Of a stretch of DNA of 64,000 nt, positions 27,956-36,093 are shown in pieces. Numbering within the stretch: the stretch's first letter is position 1; each line of letters opens with the position of its first letter. The notes beneath the pieces are model-generated. The model did no database searches, was not told where the DNA came from, and worked only from the letters and a program-made list of their open reading frames with translations. The DNA comes from Synechocystis sp. LKSZ1 (lineage in GTDB: Bacteria > Cyanobacteriota > Cyanobacteriia > Cyanobacteriales > Microcystaceae). Both the position numbers and the translations under genes were made by a program. The stretch is from the NCBI RefSeq assembly GCF_040436315.1, contig NZ_AP031572.1:1674001-1738000 (forward strand), given 5' to 3'.

Positions 27956-27961
27956 TTTCTA

Positions 27962-28933
27962 ATGCTTAAATCCCTGTCCCAACGACAAAAAATTCTTCTG
28001 GCGAGCCTCCTGGCGGGGTTACTACTCCTGCTGTTGCTCTTCAATAACGGGGCACAGGCCCAGCGGAGTCAAGGTTCCACCTATAGCCGCACTCCCACCG
28101 GTTATGGGGCCTGGTATGCCTACCTACAAGACCAGGGAATATCGATCCAACGGTGGCAAAAACCTGCTAGTCAATTAAGTGACCAACCCCAGCCGATAAC
28201 CCTGGTGCGTGTTCAGCCAACCCTGATCGAGCGCACCCTCAGCGAAACATTACCGGAGGCAAAATGGTTAGCCAAAGGCAATCGCCTAATTGTGCTGGGA
28301 GTAAGGGCCCCGGCCACCAACGCCCCTTTCCACAACCGCCTAACTAGTGACCAAGGTTTGGTGCGCATTGACACCCGTCGTCGCTGGGGGGCCAAGGTCG
28401 ATACCCTGCTCGAAGATCAGTACGGAGCCATCATTCAACGGCAATCCCACGGCCAGGGAGAGTTAATCTGGGTCGTTACGCCCTACCTTGCGGCTAATGC
28501 CTATCAGGATTCTCCAGGCAACTTTCAATTGCTGGCAAAACTGGCTAACACACCAGGCTACACGCTCTGGATTGACGAATACATCCACGGTTATAAAGAT
28601 GCAGAAACCTTAGCCCAGGAAGTAGGAGAGACGGTCTGGGCTTATCTGCAAAAAACCCCGCTATTATTTCTCTTCCTCCAGGGCCTAGTCCTCCTAATGA
28701 TTGCCCTCTGGGCCGGTAATCAACGCTTTGGCTCGGCTCTTAGTCCCCGGCCCCCACGTTTGAACAATAACCTGGCCTACATTGAGGCCCTGGCCACGGT
28801 GCTCGAAAAAGCAGAAAGTACCGATTTTGTGGCCCGGTATCTCCAGCTCGACGCTTTAGATAGCAACCCTTCCACCCTTCCCCGTCGCAACGAGGCCCTG
28901 GCTCGTTTTCTTTCTCCCCCGCCTAAACCATGA
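27962..28933 (+). CDS. DUF4350 domain-containing protein
   Basis: This is a 323-aa protein. An N-terminal membrane helix (residues 10-28, ILLASLLAGLLLLLLLF) is followed by a predicted extracytoplasmic DUF4350 domain (SRTPTGYGAWYAYLQDQGI through WIDEYIHGY). A second membrane helix near 235-252 (LLFLFLQGLVLLMIALW) and a short cytoplasmic tail complete it. In related operons it accompanies MoxR and DUF4129 proteins. Its last 4 bp overlap the start of the MoxR gene (ATGA), implying translational coupling. Confidence 0.85.
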   Translation: MLKSLSQRQKILLASLLAGLLLLLLLFNNGAQAQRSQGSTYSRTPTGYGAWYAYLQDQGISIQRWQKPASQLSDQPQPITLVRVQPTLIERTLSETLPEAKWLAKGNRLIVLGVRAPATNAPFHNRLTSDQGLVRIDTRRRWGAKVDTLLEDQYGAIIQRQSHGQGELIWVVTPYLAANAYQDSPGNFQLLAKLANTPGYTLWIDEYIHGYKDAETLAQEVGETVWAYLQKTPLLFLFLQGLVLLMIALWAGNQRFGSALSPRPPRLNNNLAYIEALATVLEKAESTDFVARYLQLDALDSNPSTLPRRNEALARFLSPPPKP

Positions 28934-29877
28934 CCACTCCCCAGACCTTTCACCATCTCCGAGAGGCCCTCGCCGCCCTGGTGGTGGGCCAGCCCAAACT
29001 GATTAACCAGCTTTTAATCGCCCTACTCTCCGGGGGCCATGTCATTCTTGAAGGCGTTCCTGGCACCGGCAAAACCTTGCTGGTTAAAGTCTTGGCCCGT
29101 TTAATCCAGTCCGATTTCCGCCGTATTCAACTCACCCCGGATATTCTACCCTCGGATATTTTAGGAACCAATATTTTTGACTTTAACAGCCATAGTTTTA
29201 GTCTGAAAAAAGGGCCAATCTTCACGGAAATTTTGCTGACCGATGAAATTAACCGCACGCCCCCCAAAACCCAATCGGCCCTATTGGAAGCCATGGAGGA
29301 GCAGCAGGTCACCCTCGACGGCGAAACCCTGGCCCTGCCAGCCCTGTTTTGGGTGGTGGCTACGCAAAATCCCCTAGAGTTTGAGGGTACCTATCCGCTA
29401 CCCGAGGCTCAACTCGACCGCTTTCTCTTTAAGCTAGTTGTTGGTTATCCTAGCCTCGCCGACAGTAAACAAATGTTGATCAATCATCAGCAGGGCTTCC
29501 AGGCCAAACGCCAGGATCTGGAAAACCTGACGGCGGTAACGAGCGTGGTGGATATTTTAGAAGCTCGCCAACAGGTACAAACTATTAAAGTAGAAGAAAA
29601 ACTCCTCGATTACCTCTTAGAGCTGGTGGAAAAAACCCGCCATCATCCCGACCTGTTGATTGGGGTTTCCCCTCGGGCCACCGTCCATTGGCTCCGGGCC
29701 GCCCAGAGTCGGGCTTGGCTCCAGAATCGGGATTATCTGATTCCTGACGACCTCAAAAGTGTGGCTCCGCCCCTCCTACGCCATCGTCTCATTTTGAAAC
29801 CGGAAGCTCAACTGGATGGCCTAGCGGTGGATACCGTCATTCAAGAGCTATTGCAAAAGGTTGCCGTACCTCGCTAA
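28930..29877 (+). CDS. MoxR-family AAA+ ATPase
   Basis: This is a 315-aa AAA+ chaperone-like ATPase. Walker A is VPGTGKTLLV, Walker B is LLTDEINRTPPKTQSALLEA, sensor 1 is VVATQNPLEFEGTYPLPEAQ, and the sensor 2 region includes GVSPRATVHWLRAAQ. MoxR ATPases help mature or insert metal cofactors and assemble complexes, often with VWA-domain partners. Here no VWA/DUF58 gene lies alongside in the window; partners are the DUF4350 and DUF4129 proteins. The start overlaps the previous stop by 4 bp. It converges with ccmK4, 14 bp away. Confidence 0.93.
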   Translation: MTTPQTFHHLREALAALVVGQPKLINQLLIALLSGGHVILEGVPGTGKTLLVKVLARLIQSDFRRIQLTPDILPSDILGTNIFDFNSHSFSLKKGPIFTEILLTDEINRTPPKTQSALLEAMEEQQVTLDGETLALPALFWVVATQNPLEFEGTYPLPEAQLDRFLFKLVVGYPSLADSKQMLINHQQGFQAKRQDLENLTAVTSVVDILEARQQVQTIKVEEKLLDYLLELVEKTRHHPDLLIGVSPRATVHWLRAAQSRAWLQNRDYLIPDDLKSVAPPLLRHRLILKPEAQLDGLAVDTVIQELLQKVAVPR

Positions 29878-29891
29878 ATCACTCAATTATT

Positions 29892-30230
29892 CTAGCGTCG
29901 GGTCAGGCCCTCTGCCGCTTCGCGGAAGGGTTCTACTGTATCGTTGAAGTCAATGGGAAGTACCGCTACAACGTTTTCGTGGGGACGGGGGATAATTACC
30001 CAGGTTTCTAAGACGGCCCCCTCTGTGCGACTCACCGCTTCAATCCCTGCCGCCATAGCGGTTTTGACTTCCTGCACATCCCCCCGAATATTCAGGGTGA
30101 AACGGGCGCTTCCGGCCCGGATATAGCCCACAATGGTGATTCGACCCGCTTTGACCATGGCATCAGCGGCGGCGAGAATACCGGGAAATCCTTTTGTTTC
30201 AATGGAACCAACAGCGGATTGGGCTGACAT
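29892..30230 (-). CDS. ccmK4: Carboxysome shell protein CcmK4 (BMC domain)
   Basis: This is a hexameric BMC-domain shell protein of the beta-carboxysome, 112 aa. The N-terminus SAVGSIETKGFPGILAAADA, the pore-region motif GYIRAGSARFTLNIRGDV and the C-terminal PRPHENVVAVLPIDF closely match CcmK4 of model cyanobacteria as I recall it. A good ribosome binding site (TAGGAGA) precedes the ATG. It lies downstream of ccmK3 on the same strand. The pair is a satellite locus away from the main ccmKLMN operon, as in Synechocystis, and is thought to tune shell permeability by mixed or stacked hexamers. Confidence 0.96.
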   Translation of the reverse strand: MSAQSAVGSIETKGFPGILAAADAMVKAGRITIVGYIRAGSARFTLNIRGDVQEVKTAMAAGIEAVSRTEGAVLETWVIIPRPHENVVAVLPIDFNDTVEPFREAAEGLTRR

Positions 30231-30324
30231 GCGACGTCTCCTAGGGGATATGGATAAAAATAATTGAAAACGGCTGAGTAGGGTAAATCCCAGACCTTAC
30301 TATAGGTCAAGAAGGGCCTTTCGG

Positions 30325-30642
30325 CTAGTTGGCAGCGTTGCGGAAGCGAGCCACTTTTTCGGTGTATTCAACCGGCAGAACCGCTAATACATTTTCCGGG
30401 GGATTGGGCACAATGTAGTGACTGACTACTTCTCCACCGGGGGTACTCTCCGCGGCGGCCAGCCCCTTTTCCACCGAAAGATTTACCTCCGAGACTGGCC
30501 CCCGTACTGCGACTAAAAATTCCCCCCGCTCGGCCAAATCATAGTACACGAGAGTCACCCGACCGCCCTTAACCATGGCATCAGCGGCGGCCAGCACGGC
30601 CGGAAATCCGAGGGTTTGTATGACACCAACGGCTTGAGGCAT
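30325..30642 (-). CDS. ccmK3: Carboxysome shell protein CcmK3 (BMC domain)
   Basis: This is a BMC-domain shell protein of 105 aa. MPQAVGVIQTLGFPAVLAAA, LVYYDLAERGEFLVAVRGPV and VEYTEKVARFR are diagnostic of CcmK3 rather than CcmK1/2/4. CcmK3 is reported to need CcmK4 to form hetero-hexamers. ATG 30642 has GGGAG upstream; the longer open frame to 30837 overlaps yidD and was rejected. ccmK4 follows 94 bp downstream in the same direction. Confidence 0.96.
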   Translation of the reverse strand: MPQAVGVIQTLGFPAVLAAADAMVKGGRVTLVYYDLAERGEFLVAVRGPVSEVNLSVEKGLAAAESTPGGEVVSHYIVPNPPENVLAVLPVEYTEKVARFRNAAN

Positions 30643-30730
30643 TGTCTTTCTCCCAGGAATCGTATGCGAAGGGGTTGACCATTCCCCATTGTATCGGCTT
30701 AGGGGACAGCCTCCAGGGCCGAATCGGATC

Positions 30731-30949
30731 CTAGGAAGACGGTGGTACGGGGTCGTACCCCCCCGGATGCCAGGGATGACAGCGCAGAATTCGTTGGAGG
30801 GCCAGCCAACTGCCGCGCCCAACCCCATGGGTATCAATGGCCGTCAGTGCGTACTGGGAACAAGTCGGCTGAAAGCGGCAACTGGGGGGAAAGAGGGGAG
30901 AAATCAAAAGACGGTAGGCCTGGATACAGGCTTTAACGAGGGTTTTCAT
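30731..30949 (-). CDS. yidD: Membrane protein insertion efficiency factor YidD
   Basis: This is a small membrane-associated protein of 72 aa thought to assist YidC/Sec-mediated insertion. The family core is complete: [28 protein letters not shown] and the C-terminal [17 protein letters not shown]. Usually it lies with rnpA and yidC; here it sits between a Crp-family regulator and ccmK3, all on the minus strand. Such displacement is common in cyanobacteria. Confidence 0.94.
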   Translation of the reverse strand: MKTLVKACIQAYRLLISPLFPPSCRFQPTCSQYALTAIDTHGVGRGSWLALQRILRCHPWHPGGYDPVPPSS

Positions 30950-30998
30950 CGCGCCTCGAAAGAAAGTAGGGGCCTATTGATTGTAGCCCAGCCCCGAT

Positions 30999-31613
30999 CT
31001 AGAGATTAGCGTGAAGGACTAAATGCCGGTCACTATCAAAACTAATGCGGCCCTGGCTTTGCAGTTCCCCCAACAACCGAGTAATGGTGACGCGGGTGGT
31101 GCCAATGGCATTGGCCAGGGTTTGGTGGGTCAGACGTACAGATAGGCGAATCCCGTTGGTGACGGGTTGTCCCATTTCCTGGGCCAGAAGCTTAAGCAGC
31201 TCTTGCAGGCGTTCATCCACTCGCTTCAGCCCGGCAATGGCCAGCAGGGTTTCCGTTTGACGTAATCGCTTCAGGGTTTGCCCCAGCACCAGTTGGGCCA
31301 ACTTGGGGGTATTTTCCAGTTCTGCCGTGGTGTACCAGCGGAGATAGACATCGGAAAGGGCCTTGGCCTGATAGGTATCTAACTGGCCCAGAGTGAGGGA
31401 CATACCGAAAAAAGCCGAGGCCTGGGCCCAGCCCAATAAAATTTCATCACCATTAGCTGCAAATTGACTCACCTGCACAATGCCGCGATAGACTTGCCAA
31501 GTCCCCTCGGCCGCCAGGGGAATCGTGTTGCCCTTGTCGTAGAAATGGAGGCGACGACCCTCTAAGCCTTCTTGGGGAGAAACTAAGTCAGTGGGCGAGT
31601 ATGTCAGTACCAT
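30999..31613 (-). CDS. Crp/Fnr family transcriptional regulator
   Basis: This is a 204-aa regulator. A cyclic-nucleotide-binding-like beta-barrel (residues about 20-110) is joined by the long dimer helix to a winged helix with recognition segment LANAIGTTRVTITRLLGELQ, similar to NtcA. It is shorter than NtcA and lacks its typical N-terminus, so it is a paralogue and I give no symbol. The barrel has no evident cAMP-binding RxS motif. The effector and regulon are unknown. It lies between scpA and yidD on the same strand. Confidence 0.85.
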   Translation of the reverse strand: MVLTYSPTDLVSPQEGLEGRRLHFYDKGNTIPLAAEGTWQVYRGIVQVSQFAANGDEILLGWAQASAFFGMSLTLGQLDTYQAKALSDVYLRWYTTAELENTPKLAQLVLGQTLKRLRQTETLLAIAGLKRVDERLQELLKLLAQEMGQPVTNGIRLSVRLTHQTLANAIGTTRVTITRLLGELQSQGRISFDSDRHLVLHANL

Positions 31614-31676
31614 GGCAAGTTTGGGGGTTTAGCTCTCAGGGTAAGGGGCCGAGGTAAACATTGGGTAATCAATGGC

Positions 31677-32450
31677 TTAATCTTTCACCAAGACTTGTAC
31701 TTTTAGGTCTTGATAAAACTCTTCTTGGGCCAGGGCCACCTTGGATTGGGAACTCAGCAAGAGCAAGGCCCAAAAGACCCCGACTCGGTCTTGCTGGGGA
31801 GAAGGGTTGGGCATTGCTTGGGCTTGGTGCCAGTGGTGCAGGAGGGTGTCTAGGTCGATCCAGTCCTCGCCGGTTAAGGGACTAGCCCATTGGGTTTGCA
31901 AAAAGTGATCCAGTTGGGCGGCCAATTCCGTTAAATTTTCCTGGTGGGCCAGTTCGGTAATAATTTGCAGGGCCTCACGACGGGATTGGGGTCGGGCTCG
32001 CTTCAGGCGTTGGGGAGGACGATCGTTCTCAATTTCCTGGGCGATCTGTTGAATTTGTTGGATCAGTTCTGCCAGAGTGACGCGACGACGCTGGAGGGGG
32101 GGAGCGGCAGTGCGACGACGGAGATGGCGTTCTAGGGCCACTGGCAAGGTCGAGGGAAATGCTTCCGGCTCTATGGCTTCGGGGACTTCCGCCTCTTCTG
32201 TATCGCTTTGCTCCAACCGTTCTAGGGTATCGGCTTTGTAGCGGACAAGCATGGAGGCCCAGAGAAAGGCCTGACCGGATTTGGGTAACTGTTGTTGTTG
32301 GTAGGCCAAATCCCGGCTTTGCAGAATGCCAACCTCCCCTAGAAAACGGTCAATCACATCAATGACCGAAACATCCCAGGGATCAATTTCCCCCTGTTCT
32401 GCGAGGGTAATCAGAGTGGCAATCGCTTCACTCGCGGCCGTTGTGGTCAT
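31677..32450 (-). CDS. scpA: Segregation and condensation protein A
   Basis: This kleisin subunit of the Smc-ScpAB complex compacts and helps segregate the chromosome. The 257-aa protein has the N-terminal kleisin domain (AIATLITLAEQGEIDPWDVSVIDV; AFLWASMLVRYKADTLERL). A charged linker and the C-terminal winged helix (RVGVFWALLLLSSQSKVALAQ) follow. It is divergent from pdxH with 56 bp between start codons, which must hold both promoters. scpB and smc are not in the window. Confidence 0.92.
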   Translation of the reverse strand: MTTTAASEAIATLITLAEQGEIDPWDVSVIDVIDRFLGEVGILQSRDLAYQQQQLPKSGQAFLWASMLVRYKADTLERLEQSDTEEAEVPEAIEPEAFPSTLPVALERHLRRRTAAPPLQRRRVTLAELIQQIQQIAQEIENDRPPQRLKRARPQSRREALQIITELAHQENLTELAAQLDHFLQTQWASPLTGEDWIDLDTLLHHWHQAQAMPNPSPQQDRVGVFWALLLLSSQSKVALAQEEFYQDLKVQVLVKD

Positions 32451-32506
32451 AATGTTAGTAACTAGTTTGAATGAGCCTCAACCACGCCAAGGACGTATAA
32501 ATACTG

Positions 32507-33148
32507 ATGGGGGTTTCTTTAGCCGATCTACGCTTGAATTACAGCCAGGGAGGCCTCCTGGAAGAGGAGACTGCCGACCATCCCTTTGTTCAGTTCCAGC
32601 AGTGGCTAGACCAAGCTATCATCGCTGAGCTACCGGAGCCGAATGCCATGACCCTGGCTACCCTCACGGCCGAGGGCCGACCTACCGCCCGTGTTGTCTT
32701 GCTGAAGGGTCTAGATGACCAGGGTTTTACCTTTTTTACCAACTATAACAGTGCCAAAGGACGAGAATTGCAAGCTCAGCCCTGGTGTTCCCTTGTCTTT
32801 TGGTGGGCCGGCCTAGAACGACAAGTCCGTATTGAAGGCCAGGTCGAACAACTCCCGGCCGCGGAGTCCGATGCCTATTTCCAAGCACGCCCCCGGGCCT
32901 CCCAGTTAGGGGCCTGGGCCTCTCCCCAGAGCCAAATGATTGCCAATCGCCAGGTTTTAGAAGATGCATTGGCAGCCCTAGCAGCGGAGTATCAGGGCCA
33001 GACCATTCCCCGACCCCCGCACTGGGGAGGCTTTCGGGTGATTCCCCTCTCTCTAGAATTTTGGCAGGGCCGCCCCAGCCGTCTCCACGACCGCATTCTC
33101 TACCAACGGGACGGAGCCGGTTGGCGGAAATCTCGCCTCGCCCCCTAG
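32507..33148 (+). CDS. pdxH: Pyridoxamine 5'-phosphate oxidase
   Basis: This is an FMN enzyme that makes PLP from pyridoxamine or pyridoxine phosphate. The 213-aa protein shows family motifs [53 protein letters not shown] and the C-terminal [10 protein letters not shown] followed by WRKSRLAP. All segments are present. The kinase gene begins 12 bp downstream on the same strand. Confidence 0.95.
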   Translation: MGVSLADLRLNYSQGGLLEEETADHPFVQFQQWLDQAIIAELPEPNAMTLATLTAEGRPTARVVLLKGLDDQGFTFFTNYNSAKGRELQAQPWCSLVFWWAGLERQVRIEGQVEQLPAAESDAYFQARPRASQLGAWASPQSQMIANRQVLEDALAALAAEYQGQTIPRPPHWGGFRVIPLSLEFWQGRPSRLHDRILYQRDGAGWRKSRLAP

Positions 33149-33160
33149 TCAAGGCCTGCC

Positions 33161-34657
33161 ATGGAAATCCTCTGTACCCGACCGGGCTGTGGTCGTCTCA
33201 ACCACTTCCCTGACCTCGATAACCGCAATACCCTACAAACGGCCCAGCAAAAGTTTTGTACCAGTTGTGGTATGCCCTTGATTTTAGCGGGTCGTTATTT
33301 GCCCGTGAAGCTCCTGGGCCAAGGGGGATTTGGCGCCGCCTTTTTGGCCCTGGATCGGTTTACCCCCACCATGCGCTTTTGCGTGGTCAAGCAATTCCAG
33401 CCCGCTGGAGACATGACCCAAGAGCAACGGGATTTGGCCCTGTCCCTGTTTGAACGAGAGGCGGCGGTGCTGGAAAAATTAGGCAATCGCCACGACCAAA
33501 TTCCCGACCTCTATGCCTTTTTTCCCCTGGTTTTGGATAATCCCCGTAGCGGCAAAACCGAGCAGTTTTTTTATCTGGTACAGGAATTCATTGATGGCAA
33601 AAACCTAGAAGAGGAATTGGCCCAACGGGGAACCTTTAGCGAAGCCGAAGTCCGTCACGTGCTCACCGAAATGCTGAAGGTGTTGGCCTTTGTCCATGGC
33701 AAGGGCTCCATTCACCGAGACATTAAGCCTTCCAACATTATGCGAGCCAAGGATGGCCAGCTTTTTTTGCTGGATTTTGGAGCCGTTAAGCAAATTGCCT
33801 CCGGTGCCGCTACCCCCGCCGCCTCCACCGGCATCTATTCCATGGGCTTTGCGCCTCCTGAGCAAATGACCGGGGGCCAAGTTTATCCCGCCACCGACCT
33901 CTACGCCCTGGCCGTAACCTGTCTCTACCTGTTAACGGGCCAGACGGCCCAAACCCTCTTTGATGCCTATCACAACTGCTGGCAATGGCGAAATCCTCAG
34001 TTAAAGGTCAGTGATGACCTAGCCCAAGTTCTAGATCGACTGTTATTGCCGACGCCCAGGGATCGTTATCAATCTGCGGAAGAAGTCCTAGCGGCTCTCC
34101 AGGGCAGTATCTCGACCCCGCAACCGATTCCGCCAGCCGCGCCGGCCCCCAGTACCAAGCTCCAGGCGACGCCCGCTCCTGCACCGGCCCCAGCACCTAC
34201 CCCGGCCCCCGTCAAAACCCGGCCCCCGCAACCCTCTCTCCTGGCCCGTATCTCTACCTCCAAAGTGTTGCTCGGTGCGGCCTTTACCGGCTTTGAGGGC
34301 CTGTTGATTTGGCTGGCCGCTACGAGTCTTTTACCAGGCCCTGGCCTGAGTATGGGCGTGGTGGGCATGGCCTTGGGCGGCTTGATCTTTAGTCAAAGCC
34401 GACGCTGGATTGAGGCCTTGGAAATGGCGATTATTGCAGCCTTGACCCTCATCGCCTTCTGGTTTTTACCGGTTCTACATCGTTTGCCGGTTGTTGCCCT
34501 TATTCAGGCCCCGTTAGCCACAGTTAATCCCTTCTTTCAAAACCCCTTTTTTGTGGTGTTGGCCATGGCCCTCTTCATGGCCTTCGGCTTGATTGCCATC
34601 ACAGCGCTATTTTTACTGATTTATAAATTGCTGACTTATTTGCTCCAAGGCCGTTAA
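33161..34657 (+). CDS. Ser/Thr protein kinase with N-terminal zinc-ribbon-like motif and C-terminal membrane segments
   Basis: This is a 498-aa eukaryotic-type kinase. The N-terminus carries paired cysteines (CTRPGC at 5-10, CTSC at 33-36), a zinc-ribbon-like module seen in several cyanobacterial Spk kinases. The kinase domain (residues about 45-310) has GQGGFGAAFLA, CVVKQF with the ATP lysine, IHRDIKPSNIM and LLDFGAVKQI. APPEQ replaces APE, followed by YPATDLYALAVT. A Pro/Ala-rich linker (about 318-358, repeated AP units) leads to four hydrophobic helices at the C-terminus, so the kinase is tethered to a membrane on its cytoplasmic side. The signal and targets are unknown. Confidence 0.92.
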   Translation: MEILCTRPGCGRLNHFPDLDNRNTLQTAQQKFCTSCGMPLILAGRYLPVKLLGQGGFGAAFLALDRFTPTMRFCVVKQFQPAGDMTQEQRDLALSLFEREAAVLEKLGNRHDQIPDLYAFFPLVLDNPRSGKTEQFFYLVQEFIDGKNLEEELAQRGTFSEAEVRHVLTEMLKVLAFVHGKGSIHRDIKPSNIMRAKDGQLFLLDFGAVKQIASGAATPAASTGIYSMGFAPPEQMTGGQVYPATDLYALAVTCLYLLTGQTAQTLFDAYHNCWQWRNPQLKVSDDLAQVLDRLLLPTPRDRYQSAEEVLAALQGSISTPQPIPPAAPAPSTKLQATPAPAPAPAPTPAPVKTRPPQPSLLARISTSKVLLGAAFTGFEGLLIWLAATSLLPGPGLSMGVVGMALGGLIFSQSRRWIEALEMAIIAALTLIAFWFLPVLHRLPVVALIQAPLATVNPFFQNPFFVVLAMALFMAFGLIAITALFLLIYKLLTYLLQGR

Positions 34658-34760
34658 CTGACTGGCCCTGGGCTTCCTAGAAGCGCGTTACACTAAGCAG
34701 ATACCGATGGCTTGACGGCCCTTCTCCCCTCAATTTATTGCTTTTTGTAATCTATTACGA

Positions 34761-35093
34761 ATGACCTCCCTGTCTTCCCCTGACTCCATTACCCCCCATC
34801 ACCACGGTTCCCATACCCATCCCCACGTTCACAGTGAAGCCTCCCTCCGGCAACTGATTAATCGCCTCTCGCGGATTGAGGGCCATATCCGGGGTGTGAA
34901 AACCATGGTCAATGAAAGCCGTCCTTGCCCGGAGGTTTTGGTGCAGATCGCGGCGATTCGCGGGGCCTTAGACCGGGTCGCTCGCCTGATTTTAGATGAG
35001 CATTTGAGCGAGTGTGTGGCCCGGGCGGCCCGGGAGGGCAACATTGATAGTGAAATTGAGGAACTCAAGGCGGCTCTAGACCGTTTTCTGTGA
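34761..35093 (+). CDS. inrS: InrS-type nickel-responsive repressor (CsoR/RcnR family)
   Basis: This is a 110-aa four-helix DNA-binding metalloregulator. The N-terminal tail is His-rich (HHHGSHTHPHVH, residues 13-24). The core RLSRIEGHIRGVKTMV and RPCPEVL are typical. The putative ligands His24, Cys56, His81 and Cys85 are spaced exactly like His21-Cys53-His78-Cys82 of Synechocystis InrS as I recall it, which favours Ni(II) sensing over Cu(I) or formaldehyde. The usual target, a nickel exporter (nrsD), is not adjacent. TTGACG at 34712-34717 may belong to its promoter. The following hydrolase gene is on the same strand after 89 bp. Confidence 0.85.
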   Translation: MTSLSSPDSITPHHHGSHTHPHVHSEASLRQLINRLSRIEGHIRGVKTMVNESRPCPEVLVQIAAIRGALDRVARLILDEHLSECVARAAREGNIDSEIEELKAALDRFL

Positions 35094-35182
35094 TCGTCTT
35101 GGCAACCCCAGTGGTAAAGAGTCAGCTTTCTTCAGACTCCCCCGTAGAGAACTTTTGACCCACTTCATCCCTGTCAACCACT

Positions 35183-36091
35183 ATGATTGAACCCACTGGT
35201 GTCGAACGTGATGCCGTCGTTACCTCCCTAGGGACGATGGTTTACTACCGCCTCATCGACCAACCCTGGCCAGACCTGCCCCCGACCACCTCGGCCAAAC
35301 CGACCCTCCTGTTTTTCCATGGCTTTGGGGGCGGTTCCTCGGCCTACGAATGGTCAAAAGTCTATCCGGCCTTTGGGCCTGAGTACCGTGTCCTGGCCCC
35401 CGACCTGTTGGGCTGGGGACGCTCCGACCATCCCGAGCGGGATTATCAACCCCAGGACTACATCCAAAGCCTCCAAGAATTTATCGAGCAGACCTGTTCT
35501 GAACCGCCGTGGGTAGTGGCCTCGTCCCTGGTAGCGGCTCTCACGATCCGGGCGGCCATCACCCGGCCGGAGCTATTTAGGGGCCTGATTTTGTCAACGC
35601 CCACGGGCCTGTCGGATTTTGGTGAGGATTATCGCCGTAACCTCTTTGCCCAAATTGTGGGGATTCCCGTTCTGGATAAGGTGATCTACCGGACGGGGAT
35701 TGCCAATCGTAATGGCATTCTAAGCTTTTTAGAAAACCGTCAATTTGCCCAGGCCAATCGCATTTTTCCCGAAATTGTCGAGGCCTACCTCGCTTCCGCC
35801 ACCCAAGCCAATGCGGAATACGCGGCCCTGTCCTTTGTGCGGGGCGATCTCTGTTTTGACCTGGCCCAGTTTATTCCCCAACTCACCACTCCCACTGCCA
35901 TTTTCTGGGGCGAACGGTCGCAATTTACCCCCCCGGCCCAGGGACGACGCTTAGCGAGCCTTAATCCTAGGGCCATCAAGGCCTTTGTGGAATTGCCCGA
36001 TGTGGGTCTCACCCCCCAGTTAGAATTACCGGCGGTGACCATTGGCCTCCTGCGTCAGTTTTTGGCCCTCTTACAAGCAGACTCGCATTGA
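35183..36091 (+). CDS. Alpha/beta-hydrolase fold protein with degenerate catalytic motifs
   Basis: This is a 302-aa alpha/beta-hydrolase. The oxyanion HGFGGGSSAYEW and APDLLGWGRSDHP regions are normal. The nucleophile elbow reads ASSLVA (Ser115) with both customary glycines of GxSxG replaced. The position of the catalytic His, normally in a GHxPxxExP motif near the C-terminus, is GLTPQLELP, with Leu instead of His. The protein may be non-catalytic or use another His. The stop is only 2 bp before the ATG of the ABC ATPase gene, so the two are likely co-transcribed. The substrate is unknown. Confidence 0.85.
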   Translation: MIEPTGVERDAVVTSLGTMVYYRLIDQPWPDLPPTTSAKPTLLFFHGFGGGSSAYEWSKVYPAFGPEYRVLAPDLLGWGRSDHPERDYQPQDYIQSLQEFIEQTCSEPPWVVASSLVAALTIRAAITRPELFRGLILSTPTGLSDFGEDYRRNLFAQIVGIPVLDKVIYRTGIANRNGILSFLENRQFAQANRIFPEIVEAYLASATQANAEYAALSFVRGDLCFDLAQFIPQLTTPTAIFWGERSQFTPPAQGRRLASLNPRAIKAFVELPDVGLTPQLELPAVTIGLLRQFLALLQADSH

Positions 36092-36093
36092 AC

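Noticed and set aside
30643-30837. N-terminal extension of ccmK3 by 65 codons
   Set aside because: It overlaps yidD, is unlike BMC proteins, and the ATG at 30642 has a good ribosome binding site and the family N-terminus.
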